Shown here: positions 45,610-53,944 of the stretch, piece after piece | Numbering within the stretch: position 1 is the first letter of the stretch | How the letters are laid out: every line of letters starts with the position of its first letter | DNA from: Curtobacterium sp. MCSS17_015 | GTDB taxonomy: Bacteria; Actinomycetota; Actinomycetes; Actinomycetales; Microbacteriaceae | Length of the DNA stretch: 64,000 bases | Assembly (NCBI RefSeq): GCF_003234265.2 | Contig: NZ_CP126256.1 | Span: 1,922,001-1,986,000 of the forward strand | Direction of reading: 5' to 3' | Made by a program: the position numbers and the translations under genes | The notes under the pieces: model-generated | Databases searched by the model: none | The model's input: only the letters and a program-made list of their open reading frames with translations | What the model was told of the DNA's origin: nothing

Positions 45610-45777
45610 TCAGACTCCCGAACCACCGCCGCGCACGCGGCGGAGGATCCAACCGACGACGGCGAGCACGATGAGCACGATGCCGATGAAGAGCAGCGCC
45701 TTGAGCGCGGCGCTGACGATGCCGGTCACGAGCAGGACGATCCCGACGATGATGGCGATGATGAGCAGTGCGGGCAT
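45610..45777 (-). CDS. Small hydrophobic membrane protein (55 residues)
   Basis: This frame is short but has a full gene layout: ATG at 45777 with GAGAGGA upstream, two hydrophobic stretches (LLIIAIIVGIVLLVTGIVSA and LLFIGIVLIVLAVVGWIL), a basic end RRVRGGGSGV and a terminator 12 bases after the stop. Two membrane segments linked by AALKA suggest a hairpin with both ends in the cytoplasm. Similar short hydrophobic proteins (YtxH- or DUF-type, stress-linked 'hydrophobic proteins') occur in actinobacteria, but I cannot assign a family. A TACCGT hexamer at about 45820 may be its -10 box. Confidence 0.7.
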   Translation of the reverse strand: MPALLIIAIIVGIVLLVTGIVSAALKALLFIGIVLIVLAVVGWILRRVRGGGSGV

Positions 45778-45909
45778 GGTGGGGTCCTCTCCCGGTCGAT
45801 CAGGGTCGCCCGGGACGGTACACGTCGGGCGGCGCTCATGCCCGCCGACCCGGTTCGTCGCATGTCGTCGGTGCGGTCTGGCCCGCCTGCGTGGACCTCC
45901 GACCAGCGG

Positions 45910-46779
45910 TCACCCGACGAGGTTCTGGACGAAGACGTGCGGCGTGAACCCGGTGAGGTCGTTGATGCCCTCGCCCTGCCCGATGAGCTTGATCGGGATG
46001 CCGGTCTTCTCCTGCACGCTGAGCACGAAGCCGGCCTTGGCGGAGCCGTCGAGCTTCGTGATGACGAGTCCGGTGACTCCGGCTCCCTCGATGAACGCCT
46101 GCGCCTGCGCGAGTCCGTTCTGCCCGGTCGTCGCATCGAGCACGAGCAGGACCTCGGCGATCTCGGTCTGCTTCTCGACGACGCGCTTGATCTTGCCGAG
46201 CTCGTCCATCAGCCCGGCCTTGGTGTGGAGTCGGCCGGCGGTGTCGATGACGACGATCTCGGTGCCCTCGCGCATGGCCCGTTCGACGGTCTGGTACGCG
46301 ACCGACGCCGGGTCCTGTCCGGGCTGGGCGGGACGGACCACGTCGACGCCGGCGCGCTGGGCCCAGGTCGCGACCTGCTCCACCGCTGCCGCGCGGAACG
46401 TGTCCGCCGCGCCGACCAGGACGGTGCGGTCGTAGGTGCGGAGGAACTTGGCGAACTTGCCGATGGTGGTGGTCTTGCCGACGCCGTTCACGCCGACGAC
46501 GAGGACGACCGCCGGACGGTTGCTGAGCTTCAGGGTCGTGTCGAGCTTCGACAGCCGCTCCTCGAGCACCTCGCGCAGCATGCGGTTGAGGTCGGCGGGG
46601 TCCGTCGTGTCGTACCGGGCGACGCGGGCACGGAGGTCCTCGATGATCTCCTCGGAGATGTCGGGCCCGAAGTCAGCGCCGATCAGCGCGGTCTCGAGGT
46701 CCTCCCACGTCGTCTCGTCGATGGTCTTCCGCTGGAAGAGACCCCGGAGCCGGGAGGACAGTGACCAACTACTCGCCAT
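45910..46779 (-). CDS. ftsY: Signal recognition particle receptor FtsY
   Basis: FtsY is the membrane-associated SRP receptor GTPase. The 289-residue product is a short NG-domain form without the long acidic A domain of E. coli. It has Walker A GVNGVGKTT (96-104), DTFRAAAVEQ, VIDTAGRLHTK, ITKLDGSAKAG and the closing GQGEGINDLTGF. The first 15 residues (SSWSLSSRLRGLF) are amphipathic and basic, a likely membrane anchor. The ATG lies six bases after TAAGCT. It is divergent from terC. Confidence 0.96.
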   Translation of the reverse strand: MASSWSLSSRLRGLFQRKTIDETTWEDLETALIGADFGPDISEEIIEDLRARVARYDTTDPADLNRMLREVLEERLSKLDTTLKLSNRPAVVLVVGVNGVGKTTTIGKFAKFLRTYDRTVLVGAADTFRAAAVEQVATWAQRAGVDVVRPAQPGQDPASVAYQTVERAMREGTEIVVIDTAGRLHTKAGLMDELGKIKRVVEKQTEIAEVLLVLDATTGQNGLAQAQAFIEGAGVTGLVITKLDGSAKAGFVLSVQEKTGIPIKLIGQGEGINDLTGFTPHVFVQNLVG

Positions 46780-46785
46780 GTTCCC

Positions 46786-46791
46786 AGCTTA
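46786..46791 (-). promoter_or_regulatory. Candidate -10 box of ftsY (TAAGCT)
   Basis: TAAGCT ends six bases before the ftsY ATG; the spacer GGGAAC is too close for a ribosome site. It lies 28 bases from the divergent terC -10 candidate. Confidence 0.5.
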
Positions 46792-46819
46792 CGGGTGACC
46801 GAGTGGGCGGGACCTTCGC

Positions 46820-46825
46820 TAGAGT
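46820..46825 (+). promoter_or_regulatory. Candidate -10 box of the terC riboswitch transcript (TAGAGT)
   Basis: TAGAGT lies about ten bases before the start of the riboswitch fold. GTGACC at 46795-46800 is a weak -35 with a 19-base spacer. Confidence 0.5.
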
Positions 46826-46831
46826 CGGAGT

Positions 46832-46962
46832 CGCGAAGGGGAGTATTCCCTCTCGGCGACCCCGTCAGTACGGCCCGGAACGACCCGGACCCGGGGCGTC
46901 GGTCGCGGCCCCGATCAGCAGCACCGGACGGGACCGCGGCGGAAGAGACCTTCAGGCTCTGG
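46832..46962 (+). promoter_or_regulatory. yybP-ykoY-type manganese riboswitch in the terC leader
   Basis: The leader carries both conserved parts of the yybP-ykoY fold: the 5' core GAAGGGGAGTA (46835-46845) and the 3' core GAAGAGACCTTCA (46942-46954), in which GAAGG and CCTTC pair to close the element. The arms between are GC-rich and can form the two coaxial helices. This family senses Mn2+ and commonly precedes TerC, MntP and P-type ATPase genes. About 80 bases separate it from the terC GTG, enough for a terminator or ribosome-site switch, which I could not define. Exact ends are approximate. Confidence 0.75.
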
Positions 46963-47043
46963 CGTACCCGTTTTCCGTCCACCTCGCGGTGTGGCGGGAT
47001 CCGTCGACTGACGGTGCGGTACGCCCCTGACCTGGAGACTCCA

Positions 47044-48072
47044 GTGGACGTTCCCCTGTACGTATGGCTCATCACGATCGCCGGCATCCTCGCCCTGCTC
47101 GTGTTCGACTTCTTCTCGCACGTGCGCACCCCGCACGTGCCGCACATCCGTGAATCGGCCTTCTGGTCGGTCGTCTACATCGCCCTCGCGATCCTGTTCG
47201 GTGTCGGCGTCTGGGTGTTCGGCGGCGGACAGGCCGGTGGCGAGTACTTCGCCGGCTGGCTGACGGAGAAGGCGTTGTCCGTCGACAACCTCTTCGTCTT
47301 CCTCATCATCATGACGACCTTCGCGGTGCCGAAGGAGTACCAGCAGAAGGTCCTGCTGGTCGGCGTCGCGATCGCCCTCATCGCCCGAGGCATCTTCATC
47401 GCCCTCGGCGTCACGATCATCGAGAACTTCTCGTGGGTCTTCTACCTGTTCGGGCTCCTGCTGTTCTGGCTCGCCTGGTCGCAGGCACGTGGTGGTGACG
47501 AGCACGGCGCGGAAGAGGGCGACTCGAAGCTCATCCGCCTGCTCCGCCGCATCATCCCGACCTCGGAGCACTACGACGGCGACCGCATGACCACGCGGGT
47601 GAACGGCAAGCGCCTCTTCACCCCGATGCTGCTCGTCATGGTCTCCATCGGCCTGACGGACGTGCTGTTCGCGCTCGACTCGATCCCCGCGATCTTCGGC
47701 CTCACGCAGGACGCCTTCATCGTGTTCACCGCGAACGCGTTCTCGCTGCTCGGTCTGCGCCAGCTGTACTTCCTCATCGCCGGACTGCTCGAACGACTCA
47801 TCTACCTGGGTCAGGGGCTGGCCGTCATCCTCGGCTTCATCGGGGTGAAGCTCGTCTTCCACGCACTGCACGTCAACGAGGTCCCGTTCATCAACGGCGG
47901 TGAGCACGTCGAGTGGGCGCCGGAGATCCCGATCTGGTTCTCGCTCGGGTTCATCCTGCTGACGATCACCGTCGCGACGGTGGCCAGCCTGGTCGTGTCG
48001 AAGCGCCGGCAGGAGCGCGGACTCACCCCGACGGGCGAGAAGCCGTCAGAGGTCCAGGCGGACGCGAAGTAA
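47044..48072 (+). CDS. TerC family integral membrane protein
   Basis: TerC proteins are implicated in manganese export and metalation of secreted enzymes and in tellurite resistance. The 342-residue product has about nine membrane segments, the acidic intramembrane motif EKALSVDNLFVF and the second motif IGLTDVLFALDSIPAIFG, which contain the Asp residues thought to bind metal. The loop after segment 5 (about 145-190) is cytoplasmic and charged. The GTG at 47044 is preceded by GGAG and follows the riboswitch; longer frames would run into it. It ends at palindrome copy 5. Manganese export is the best guess given the leader. Confidence 0.9.
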   Translation: MDVPLYVWLITIAGILALLVFDFFSHVRTPHVPHIRESAFWSVVYIALAILFGVGVWVFGGGQAGGEYFAGWLTEKALSVDNLFVFLIIMTTFAVPKEYQQKVLLVGVAIALIARGIFIALGVTIIENFSWVFYLFGLLLFWLAWSQARGGDEHGAEEGDSKLIRLLRRIIPTSEHYDGDRMTTRVNGKRLFTPMLLVMVSIGLTDVLFALDSIPAIFGLTQDAFIVFTANAFSLLGLRQLYFLIAGLLERLIYLGQGLAVILGFIGVKLVFHALHVNEVPFINGGEHVEWAPEIPIWFSLGFILLTITVATVASLVVSKRRQERGLTPTGEKPSEVQADAK

Positions 48073-48088
48073 GCGTCCCCACGCATCA

Positions 48089-48130
48089 CGACGGGAGGCC
48101 CGGTACCAGCTGGTACCGGGCCTCCCGTCG
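48089..48130. terminator. 42-bp perfect palindrome, copy 5 of the dispersed family
   Basis: 48089-48109 pairs with 48110-48130 without a mismatch, with the same ggtaccagctggtacc centre as copies 1 and 3. It lies between the converging terC and smc genes. Confidence 0.85.
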
Positions 48131-48156
48131 CGTCCGGGTGCGGTCGCGACCGGCCG

Positions 48157-51100
48157 CTACGCCACCGCGGGTTCAGCCGTCGGGTCCGCAGCCGGCTCGG
48201 GCCGCTGCACCCGCTGCCCGACGACCGCCGAGACGCCGTCCTGCCGCATCGACACCCCGTAGAGCGCGTCCGCGATCTCCATCGTCCGTTTCTGGTGCGT
48301 GATGACGATGAGCTGCGACGATTCGCGCAGTCGGCCGAACACGGTCAGCAGCCGGCCGAGGTTGGCGTCGTCGAGCGCCGCCTCGACCTCGTCCATGATG
48401 TAGAACGGGCTCGGCCGCGCGGTGAAGATCGCCACGAGCAGGGCCACGGCAGCCAGGGACCGCTCACCGCCGGACAGCAGGGTCAGCCGGTCGATCTTCT
48501 TGCCCGCCGGCTTCACCTGCACGTCGATGCCGGTGGTGAGCAGGTCGTCGGGGTTCGTCAGCGCGATGGACCCCGAGCCGCCCGGGAACAGGATCGGGAA
48601 CACGACGTCGAACGCCGCCTGCGTGTCCTCGAACGCCGAGGCGAAGATCGTCTGCATCTTGCCGTCGAGCTCCTCGATGATCGTCAGGAGGTCGGTCCGG
48701 GTCCGCTGCAGGTCGTCGAGCTGCTCCGAGAGGAACGCGTGCCGCTGCTCGAGCGCCTGGAACTCCTCGAGCGCCAGCGGGTTCACCTTGCCGAGCCGCC
48801 CGAGGTCGCGTTCGGCGTCGGCGAGGCGGCGCTCCTGTTCGGCTCGGACGTACGGCGTGGTCGGGACGCTGGCGGGATCGACGTCGGGCGCTTCGAACTC
48901 GGGCAGGGCGGGACCGCCGGGCAGGGTCGACTCGGCGTCGACGAGCGGGACGTCGGTGTCGTCCCCCACGTCCACGGCGGTCCCGGCGGACCCGTCCGAG
49001 TCCCCGTCGGTCTCGGGCTGCGCGTCCGCCGGGGCATCCGGATCCGTGACGGCGTCCGTGACGCGGCCCGCCTCAGCGGCCGCTCGTGCCGCCTCCCGGT
49101 GGCGGCGCGCGAGCACCCGGGGGTCGACGAGCACGTCGACCGGCACCGGGACGTCGGGGCCGTACTCGGCGACGAGCACCGCCTCGCCGAGTCCGAGTTC
49201 GCTCTGCGCCCGGTCGAGGACCCCCGACACGTGCAGACGCTTCTCGTAGATCTCCATCTCGAGCGAGTGCACGCCGTCGGTGATGGTCTGCAACCGGTCG
49301 CGGAGTTCACGCTCCTCGTTCCGGATGGTCTGGAGCTCCGTGTTGCGTCTCGAGCGCTCGGACTCCTCGGTCGCGAGCTGCACGCGCGCCTCGGCCAGCG
49401 ACCGGTCGACGGCGGCCAGCACGACCGGCAGGTCGGCGAGCACCCCCTCGGCGGACGCGATCTGCCCTCGGCGGATGACGGCCGACCGTGCCGCTTCCTC
49501 GGCCGCCGCCCGCTCCGCCTCCAGCTGCCGCTCGAGCTGGTCGGCGCGACGCCGCTCGGCCCGGGCACGCTCCCTGGCGGTCTCGACCTGGATGCGGTGT
49601 TCGATCTCCGCGGCTCGCGCGGCGTCGACGGCCTCCTGCGCCGCCGGGCGGGCCGACGCATCGACGACCGGCTTCGGCCGATCCGAGAACGCCCCGAGTG
49701 CCGCCTCCGCCTCCGCCAGCGCCGCCTCGGTGGTCGCCGTCGCCCCGTCCGTCTCGGCCAGGGCAGCGCGCAGGCGTTCGACCTCGGCCGCGGTGTTCTC
49801 GGCCCGGGCACGCGCGGAAGCGCTCGTCCGGTCGTACTCCGCGGTCGCACGGGCGTGCGCGCGAGCAGCCCGGTCCGCCTCGTCCACCGCCCGTCGGGCC
49901 GCCTCGGCCGCGGCCCTGGCGGCCTGGAGGCGCGTGGCCGCGTCCTCCGCCTCGGTCACGACGGTCTCCCGTCGGGTCGCAGCCGCATCACGGTCGGCGA
50001 CGAGCTCGATGCGGGACGTCGTGCGCTCCCCGCCGCCGGTCACCCGGGCAGCGCGGACGAGGTCACCGGACCGCGTCACGACGGTCGCCTCCGGGGCAGC
50101 CGCGAGCACCGCCTCCAGGTCGACGTGGTCGGTGTCCGCCACGAGCGTGTCGGACAGGATCGCGGTGAGTGCGGGCGGGCCGTCGACCAGGTCGAGCGCG
50201 CGGCGGACGGACGCCGGCAGGACGGCGGGGAGTCGGGAACCTCTCCCGGTGACGTCGGCGACCACCACGTCGATGCGGCCGAGGTCGGCCGTCCGCGCGT
50301 GCTCGACCGCGTCGAGTGCGACCGCCCGGTCCGCCGCGAGCACGGCGTCGGCGAGGCCGTCGAGTGCCGCCGCGACGGCGGCCTCGAAGCCCGACGTGAC
50401 GGTGAGACGGTCCGCCAGTCGACCGACGACGCCGGCGTGGCCCGCGTCGATGAGCGCCTGCGAACCGTCGCGGACGTCGATCGACAGGGCGAGCGCGGCG
50501 ATGCGGGCGTCCAGGGCGTCGCGTTCCCGCTCGAGCGTGTGCAGCCGGTCGCGGTGCGTGTCCCGGTCCGTCTGGGCCTGGTCGAGCTGCCCCGTGGCAG
50601 CGGCCAGCGTCGCCGCCAGGGCGGCCTCGTCGGTGTCGAGCGCCGGGTCACGTCCGAGGTCCTCGAGCGCCGACGCGGCCTGCTCGGCACGGGCGACCGC
50701 CTCGGCCAGGGCGCGCTCTCGGCGTTCCCGGTCCGCCGAGGCGGACGAGCGCCTCGACCGGGCCACCTCCACCGCACCGGCGAGCCGCTGGCCCTCGAGG
50801 TCGTGCTGCGCGACCAGGGCGGCCTGGGCCGCGATCTGCTCGTCGAGGGCGTCGAGCGCGGCACGGGCGGCCTGCACCCGTTCGCCGACGGCGGTCGTGC
50901 CGCCCTGCATCTCGCGGGCGCGGTCGTCGAGGCGGTCGGCCTCGGCCCGCGCGCCGGCCACCCGCTCGGGCGTGATCGTGGGGCCCTGCTGCGGGGCCTC
51001 GGCCTGCTGCGCCAGGAACATGAGGCGCTGGTTCGCGAGCATCGACAGGCTGCGCAAGCGCTCCTGCACGCTCTCGAGGCGGTGCACGACGGTGCGCGCC

Positions 51101-51948
51101 CGGTCGACGTCATCGCCGACCATGCTCTGCTCGACCTGCTGCTGCCGCTGCCTGGTCTGCTCGAGACGCTCCTGCAGGACGATCCGCTCTGACTTCCGAC
51201 CCGTCTCGACCTCGAGGTGGTCGCGCAGTTCCCGGCGCAGACGCACGACGTCGTCGGCGAGCAGGCGGGCCTTCGCGTCACGGGCCACCGCGGCGACGGA
51301 CTGCGCCTTGCGGGCGACCTCTGCCTGGCGGCCCAGCGGCTTCAGCTGACGCCGGATCTCCCCAGCCAGGTCGGACAGACGCGTCAGGTTGGTCTGCATC
51401 GCGTCGAGCTTGCGGAGCGTCTTCTCCTTGCGGCGACGGTGCTTGAGGATGCCCGCGGCCTCCTCGATGAAGCCGCGACGGTCCTCCGGGGTTGCGTGCA
51501 GGACCTTGTCCAGCTGCCCCTGACCGACGATGACGTGCATCTCACGGCCGAGGCCCGTGTCGCTCAGCAGCTCCTGGACGTCGAGCAGTCGGCAGTTCTC
51601 GCCGTTGATGGCGTACTCGCTGCCGCCGTTGCGGAACAGCGTGCGGGAGATCGTCACCTCGGCGTACTCGATCGGCAGCAGGCCGTCGGAGTTGTCGATC
51701 GTCAGCGTCACCTGCGCGCGACCGAGCGGGCCGCGGGTGGCGGTGCCGGCGAAGATGACGTCCTCCATCTTGCCGCCGCGGAGGGTCTTCGCGCCCTGCT
51801 CCCCCATCACCCAGGCCAGGGCGTCGACGACGTTCGACTTGCCGGAGCCGTTCGGACCGACGATGCACGTGACGCCGGGTTCGAACGCGAACGTCGTCGG
51901 CTGCGCGAAGGACTTGAACCCCTTGAGGGTCAGGCTCTTCAGGTACAT
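48157..51948 (-). CDS. smc: Chromosome partition protein Smc, with acidic insertion
   Basis: SMC organises and segregates the chromosome with ScpA and ScpB. The 1263-residue product has the N-terminal head (LTLKGFKSFAQPTTF; Walker A GPNGSGKSN, 31-40), coiled coil, the hinge (about 510-660, GVVGRLADRLTVTSG), the second coiled coil and the C-terminal head with NPLALEEF, the ABC signature LSGGERSLAAVAL and Walker B FYIMDEVEAALDD. A low-complexity stretch rich in Asp, Pro, Ala and Glu (about 948-1032) interrupts the second coil near the head and explains the extra length. GGAGACCAC precedes the ATG. It follows mutM. Confidence 0.95.
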   Translation of the reverse strand: MYLKSLTLKGFKSFAQPTTFAFEPGVTCIVGPNGSGKSNVVDALAWVMGEQGAKTLRGGKMEDVIFAGTATRGPLGRAQVTLTIDNSDGLLPIEYAEVTISRTLFRNGGSEYAINGENCRLLDVQELLSDTGLGREMHVIVGQGQLDKVLHATPEDRRGFIEEAAGILKHRRRKEKTLRKLDAMQTNLTRLSDLAGEIRRQLKPLGRQAEVARKAQSVAAVARDAKARLLADDVVRLRRELRDHLEVETGRKSERIVLQERLEQTRQRQQQVEQSMVGDDVDRARTVVHRLESVQERLRSLSMLANQRLMFLAQQAEAPQQGPTITPERVAGARAEADRLDDRAREMQGGTTAVGERVQAARAALDALDEQIAAQAALVAQHDLEGQRLAGAVEVARSRRSSASADRERRERALAEAVARAEQAASALEDLGRDPALDTDEAALAATLAAATGQLDQAQTDRDTHRDRLHTLERERDALDARIAALALSIDVRDGSQALIDAGHAGVVGRLADRLTVTSGFEAAVAAALDGLADAVLAADRAVALDAVEHARTADLGRIDVVVADVTGRGSRLPAVLPASVRRALDLVDGPPALTAILSDTLVADTDHVDLEAVLAAAPEATVVTRSGDLVRAARVTGGGERTTSRIELVADRDAAATRRETVVTEAEDAATRLQAARAAAEAARRAVDEADRAARAHARATAEYDRTSASARARAENTAAEVERLRAALAETDGATATTEAALAEAEAALGAFSDRPKPVVDASARPAAQEAVDAARAAEIEHRIQVETARERARAERRRADQLERQLEAERAAAEEAARSAVIRRGQIASAEGVLADLPVVLAAVDRSLAEARVQLATEESERSRRNTELQTIRNEERELRDRLQTITDGVHSLEMEIYEKRLHVSGVLDRAQSELGLGEAVLVAEYGPDVPVPVDVLVDPRVLARRHREAARAAAEAGRVTDAVTDPDAPADAQPETDGDSDGSAGTAVDVGDDTDVPLVDAESTLPGGPALPEFEAPDVDPASVPTTPYVRAEQERRLADAERDLGRLGKVNPLALEEFQALEQRHAFLSEQLDDLQRTRTDLLTIIEELDGKMQTIFASAFEDTQAAFDVVFPILFPGGSGSIALTNPDDLLTTGIDVQVKPAGKKIDRLTLLSGGERSLAAVALLVAIFTARPSPFYIMDEVEAALDDANLGRLLTVFGRLRESSQLIVITHQKRTMEIADALYGVSMRQDGVSAVVGQRVQRPEPAADPTAEPAVA

Positions 51949-51978
51949 GTGGTCTCCGGGTGCTCGGCTGGCGTCAGG

Positions 51979-52944
51979 CTAACGCCTGCGCTGCCGCGGA
52001 GCGGGCTGGCACACGGGGCAGCGGTGGCTCGACCGGTTCATCCAGGGCTCGCGCACGATCGGCGTGCCGCACCGCGGACACGGTTCACCCTGCCGCCCGT
52101 ACACGGCCAGGCGCTGCGAGAAGTACCCGGACTGCCCGTTGACGTTGACGTACTGCGCGTCGAAGCTCGTCCCACCGTCCTCCAGCGCACGGCGGAGCAC
52201 CGCCCGGACCTCGTCGAGGAGCAGGTGGAGCGTCGCCCGGGGCAGCCGGTCCGCCGGTCGGTCGAAGTGCAGACGCGCCGCCCACAGCGACTCGTCAGCG
52301 TAGATGTTCCCGATCCCGCTGATGACGCCCTGGTCGAGCAGCACGCGCTTGATGCCGCTGGCGCGCTTCCGCGCCGCCGCGATGAAGCGCTCGTCGTCGA
52401 ACGCGGGGTCGAGCGGGTCCCGCGCGATGTGCGAGACCTGGAACGGGATCCGCCGACGCCAGGAGGCGTCCGGGTCGAGGGTGTCCACCGCGCCGGCGAC
52501 GCCGGCGGGAGCGCCGTCGACCGTCGGCAGCATCCGGTCGATCGCCATCGACCCGAAGGTGCGCTGGTCGACGAACTCCAGCTGCACGGGGACCTCCGCG
52601 GCACCGTCGCGGTCCGTGCCCTGCGGCTGCACGTCCAGCACGATGCGACGGTGACGGGCCGCGGGCCGGTCGCGCCCGAGCAGGATCTGGCCGCTCATGC
52701 CGAGGTGGGCCACGAGGGCCTCGGGGCGCTCGGCGTCCGGGTCCAGCGGGAACCACATGAACTTGCCACGCCGGACGGCGGCGGCGATGGTCCGCCCGGT
52801 CAGGCGGGAGGCGAAGTCCTCGCCCGGGCCGTCGTGTCGGGTCAGCGCCCGTTCGTCGAGCACCTGGACGCCGAGGACCCGGGCGCCGGTGACGGCGGGT
52901 TCGAGGCCGGCACGGACGACCTCGACCTCGGGGAGTTCGGGCAC
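51979..52944 (-). CDS. mutM: Formamidopyrimidine-DNA glycosylase
   Basis: MutM (Fpg) excises 8-oxoguanine and formamidopyrimidines. The 321-residue product starts with PELPEVEVVR, so the catalytic Pro2 and Glu3 fall in place after the GTG at 52944. It has KRVLLDQGVISGIGNIYADE (the H2TH helix region) and the C-terminal zinc finger PCPRCGTPI...RCPVC. A central insert around 100-165 makes it longer than the usual 270-290. It follows rnc after four bases and precedes smc by 30 bases, the conserved rnc-mutM-smc order. Confidence 0.95.
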   Translation of the reverse strand: MPELPEVEVVRAGLEPAVTGARVLGVQVLDERALTRHDGPGEDFASRLTGRTIAAAVRRGKFMWFPLDPDAERPEALVAHLGMSGQILLGRDRPAARHRRIVLDVQPQGTDRDGAAEVPVQLEFVDQRTFGSMAIDRMLPTVDGAPAGVAGAVDTLDPDASWRRRIPFQVSHIARDPLDPAFDDERFIAAARKRASGIKRVLLDQGVISGIGNIYADESLWAARLHFDRPADRLPRATLHLLLDEVRAVLRRALEDGGTSFDAQYVNVNGQSGYFSQRLAVYGRQGEPCPRCGTPIVREPWMNRSSHRCPVCQPAPRQRRR

Positions 52945-52948
52945 CCGG

Positions 52949-53680
52949 TCAGCCCTCGGTGGTGCGTCCGGACAGTCGCGTCCAGGCGTCCAGCGCTGCG
53001 GACATCTCCGCGGTCTTCTTGCTCGTACCGGTGCCGGTGGCGACGTCCTCGCCCTGCAGCACGACCGTCGCGTGGAAGGTCTTGTCGTGGTCCGGGCCCT
53101 CTTCGGTGATCCGGTACGCCGGGTTGCCGAGGGCGAGCGCGGACGCGAGTTCCTGCAGGCTCGTCTTCGGGTCCATGGCGGCGCCGAACCGGGCGGGGTC
53201 GACCAGCAGCGGTGCGACGAGTCGCAGCACCAGGTCGGTGGCGGCGTCGGCCCCGGCCGACAGGTAGGTCGCACCGATCACGGCCTCGACGGTGTCCGCG
53301 AGGATCGAGGACTTGTCGCGACCACCGGTCTGCTCTTCACCCTTGCCCAGACGCAGGTACGCACCGAGCCCGATGTGCCGGCCGATCTCGGCGAGGGCGA
53401 CCGTCGAGACGAGGCTCGCGCGGCGCTTGGCGAGCTCACCCTCGTCGAGTTCCGGGTAGTCGCGGAAGAGCTTGACCGTGACGGCCTGCCCGAGGATGGA
53501 GTCGCCGAGGAACTCGAGCCGCTCGTTGTGCCGGATCCCGCCGTGCTCGTACGCGTACGAGCGGTGGGTGAGGGCGAGCTGCAGGAGCTCCGGGTCCACC
53601 GGGACATCGAGGAGTTCGCGCAGACGAACGACGTCCGGCCCCACGGGGCGGGACCCCGCGGCGCCGGACGTCGCAGTCAT
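52949..53680 (-). CDS. rnc: Ribonuclease III
   Basis: RNase III cleaves double-stranded RNA, including rRNA precursors. The 243-residue product has the signature NERLEFLGDSILG with the catalytic acidic residues, the second acidic site in DTVEAVIGATYLSAG, and the C-terminal dsRNA-binding domain (about 165-238; DPKTSLQELASALALGNPAY partly quoted; GTGTSKKTAEMSAA). The N-terminus is slightly extended. It overlaps no neighbour: rpmF ends 13 bases upstream. Confidence 0.95.
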   Translation of the reverse strand: MTATSGAAGSRPVGPDVVRLRELLDVPVDPELLQLALTHRSYAYEHGGIRHNERLEFLGDSILGQAVTVKLFRDYPELDEGELAKRRASLVSTVALAEIGRHIGLGAYLRLGKGEEQTGGRDKSSILADTVEAVIGATYLSAGADAATDLVLRLVAPLLVDPARFGAAMDPKTSLQELASALALGNPAYRITEEGPDHDKTFHATVVLQGEDVATGTGTSKKTAEMSAALDAWTRLSGRTTEG

Positions 53681-53693
53681 GGGAGGAGTCCGA

Positions 53694-53897
53694 TCAGACG
53701 TCGGCGACCTTGCGGCCCTTGTACTCCATGTACAGGGGCGTGCCGGCCGAGTCCTCGACGACCTTCGCGCGGTGCGGGAGGCTGTAGGTGACCTTGCCGT
53801 TCTCGATCGTCTTCACGAGCTGGACCGGTGCGGCCTTCCACTGCGATCGACGGGCGTGCGTGTTCGCACGGGACTGCTTGCGCTTTGGGACGGCCAT
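53694..53897 (-). CDS. rpmF: 50S ribosomal protein L32
   Basis: The 67-residue L32 starts [19 protein letters not shown] as usual and lacks the CxxC zinc pair, so it is the zinc-independent form. The C-terminal half has [13 protein letters not shown] and YMEYKGRKV. The start has GAACCACC only as a weak ribosome site. It follows the DUF177 gene after about 47 bases, the standard yceD-rpmF pairing. Confidence 0.95.
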   Translation of the reverse strand: MAVPKRKQSRANTHARRSQWKAAPVQLVKTIENGKVTYSLPHRAKVVEDSAGTPLYMEYKGRKVADV

Positions 53898-53944
53898 GGT
53901 GGTTCTCTTTCGCTTGGTCGGTGGTCAGTCGTGGATGGTGGCGG

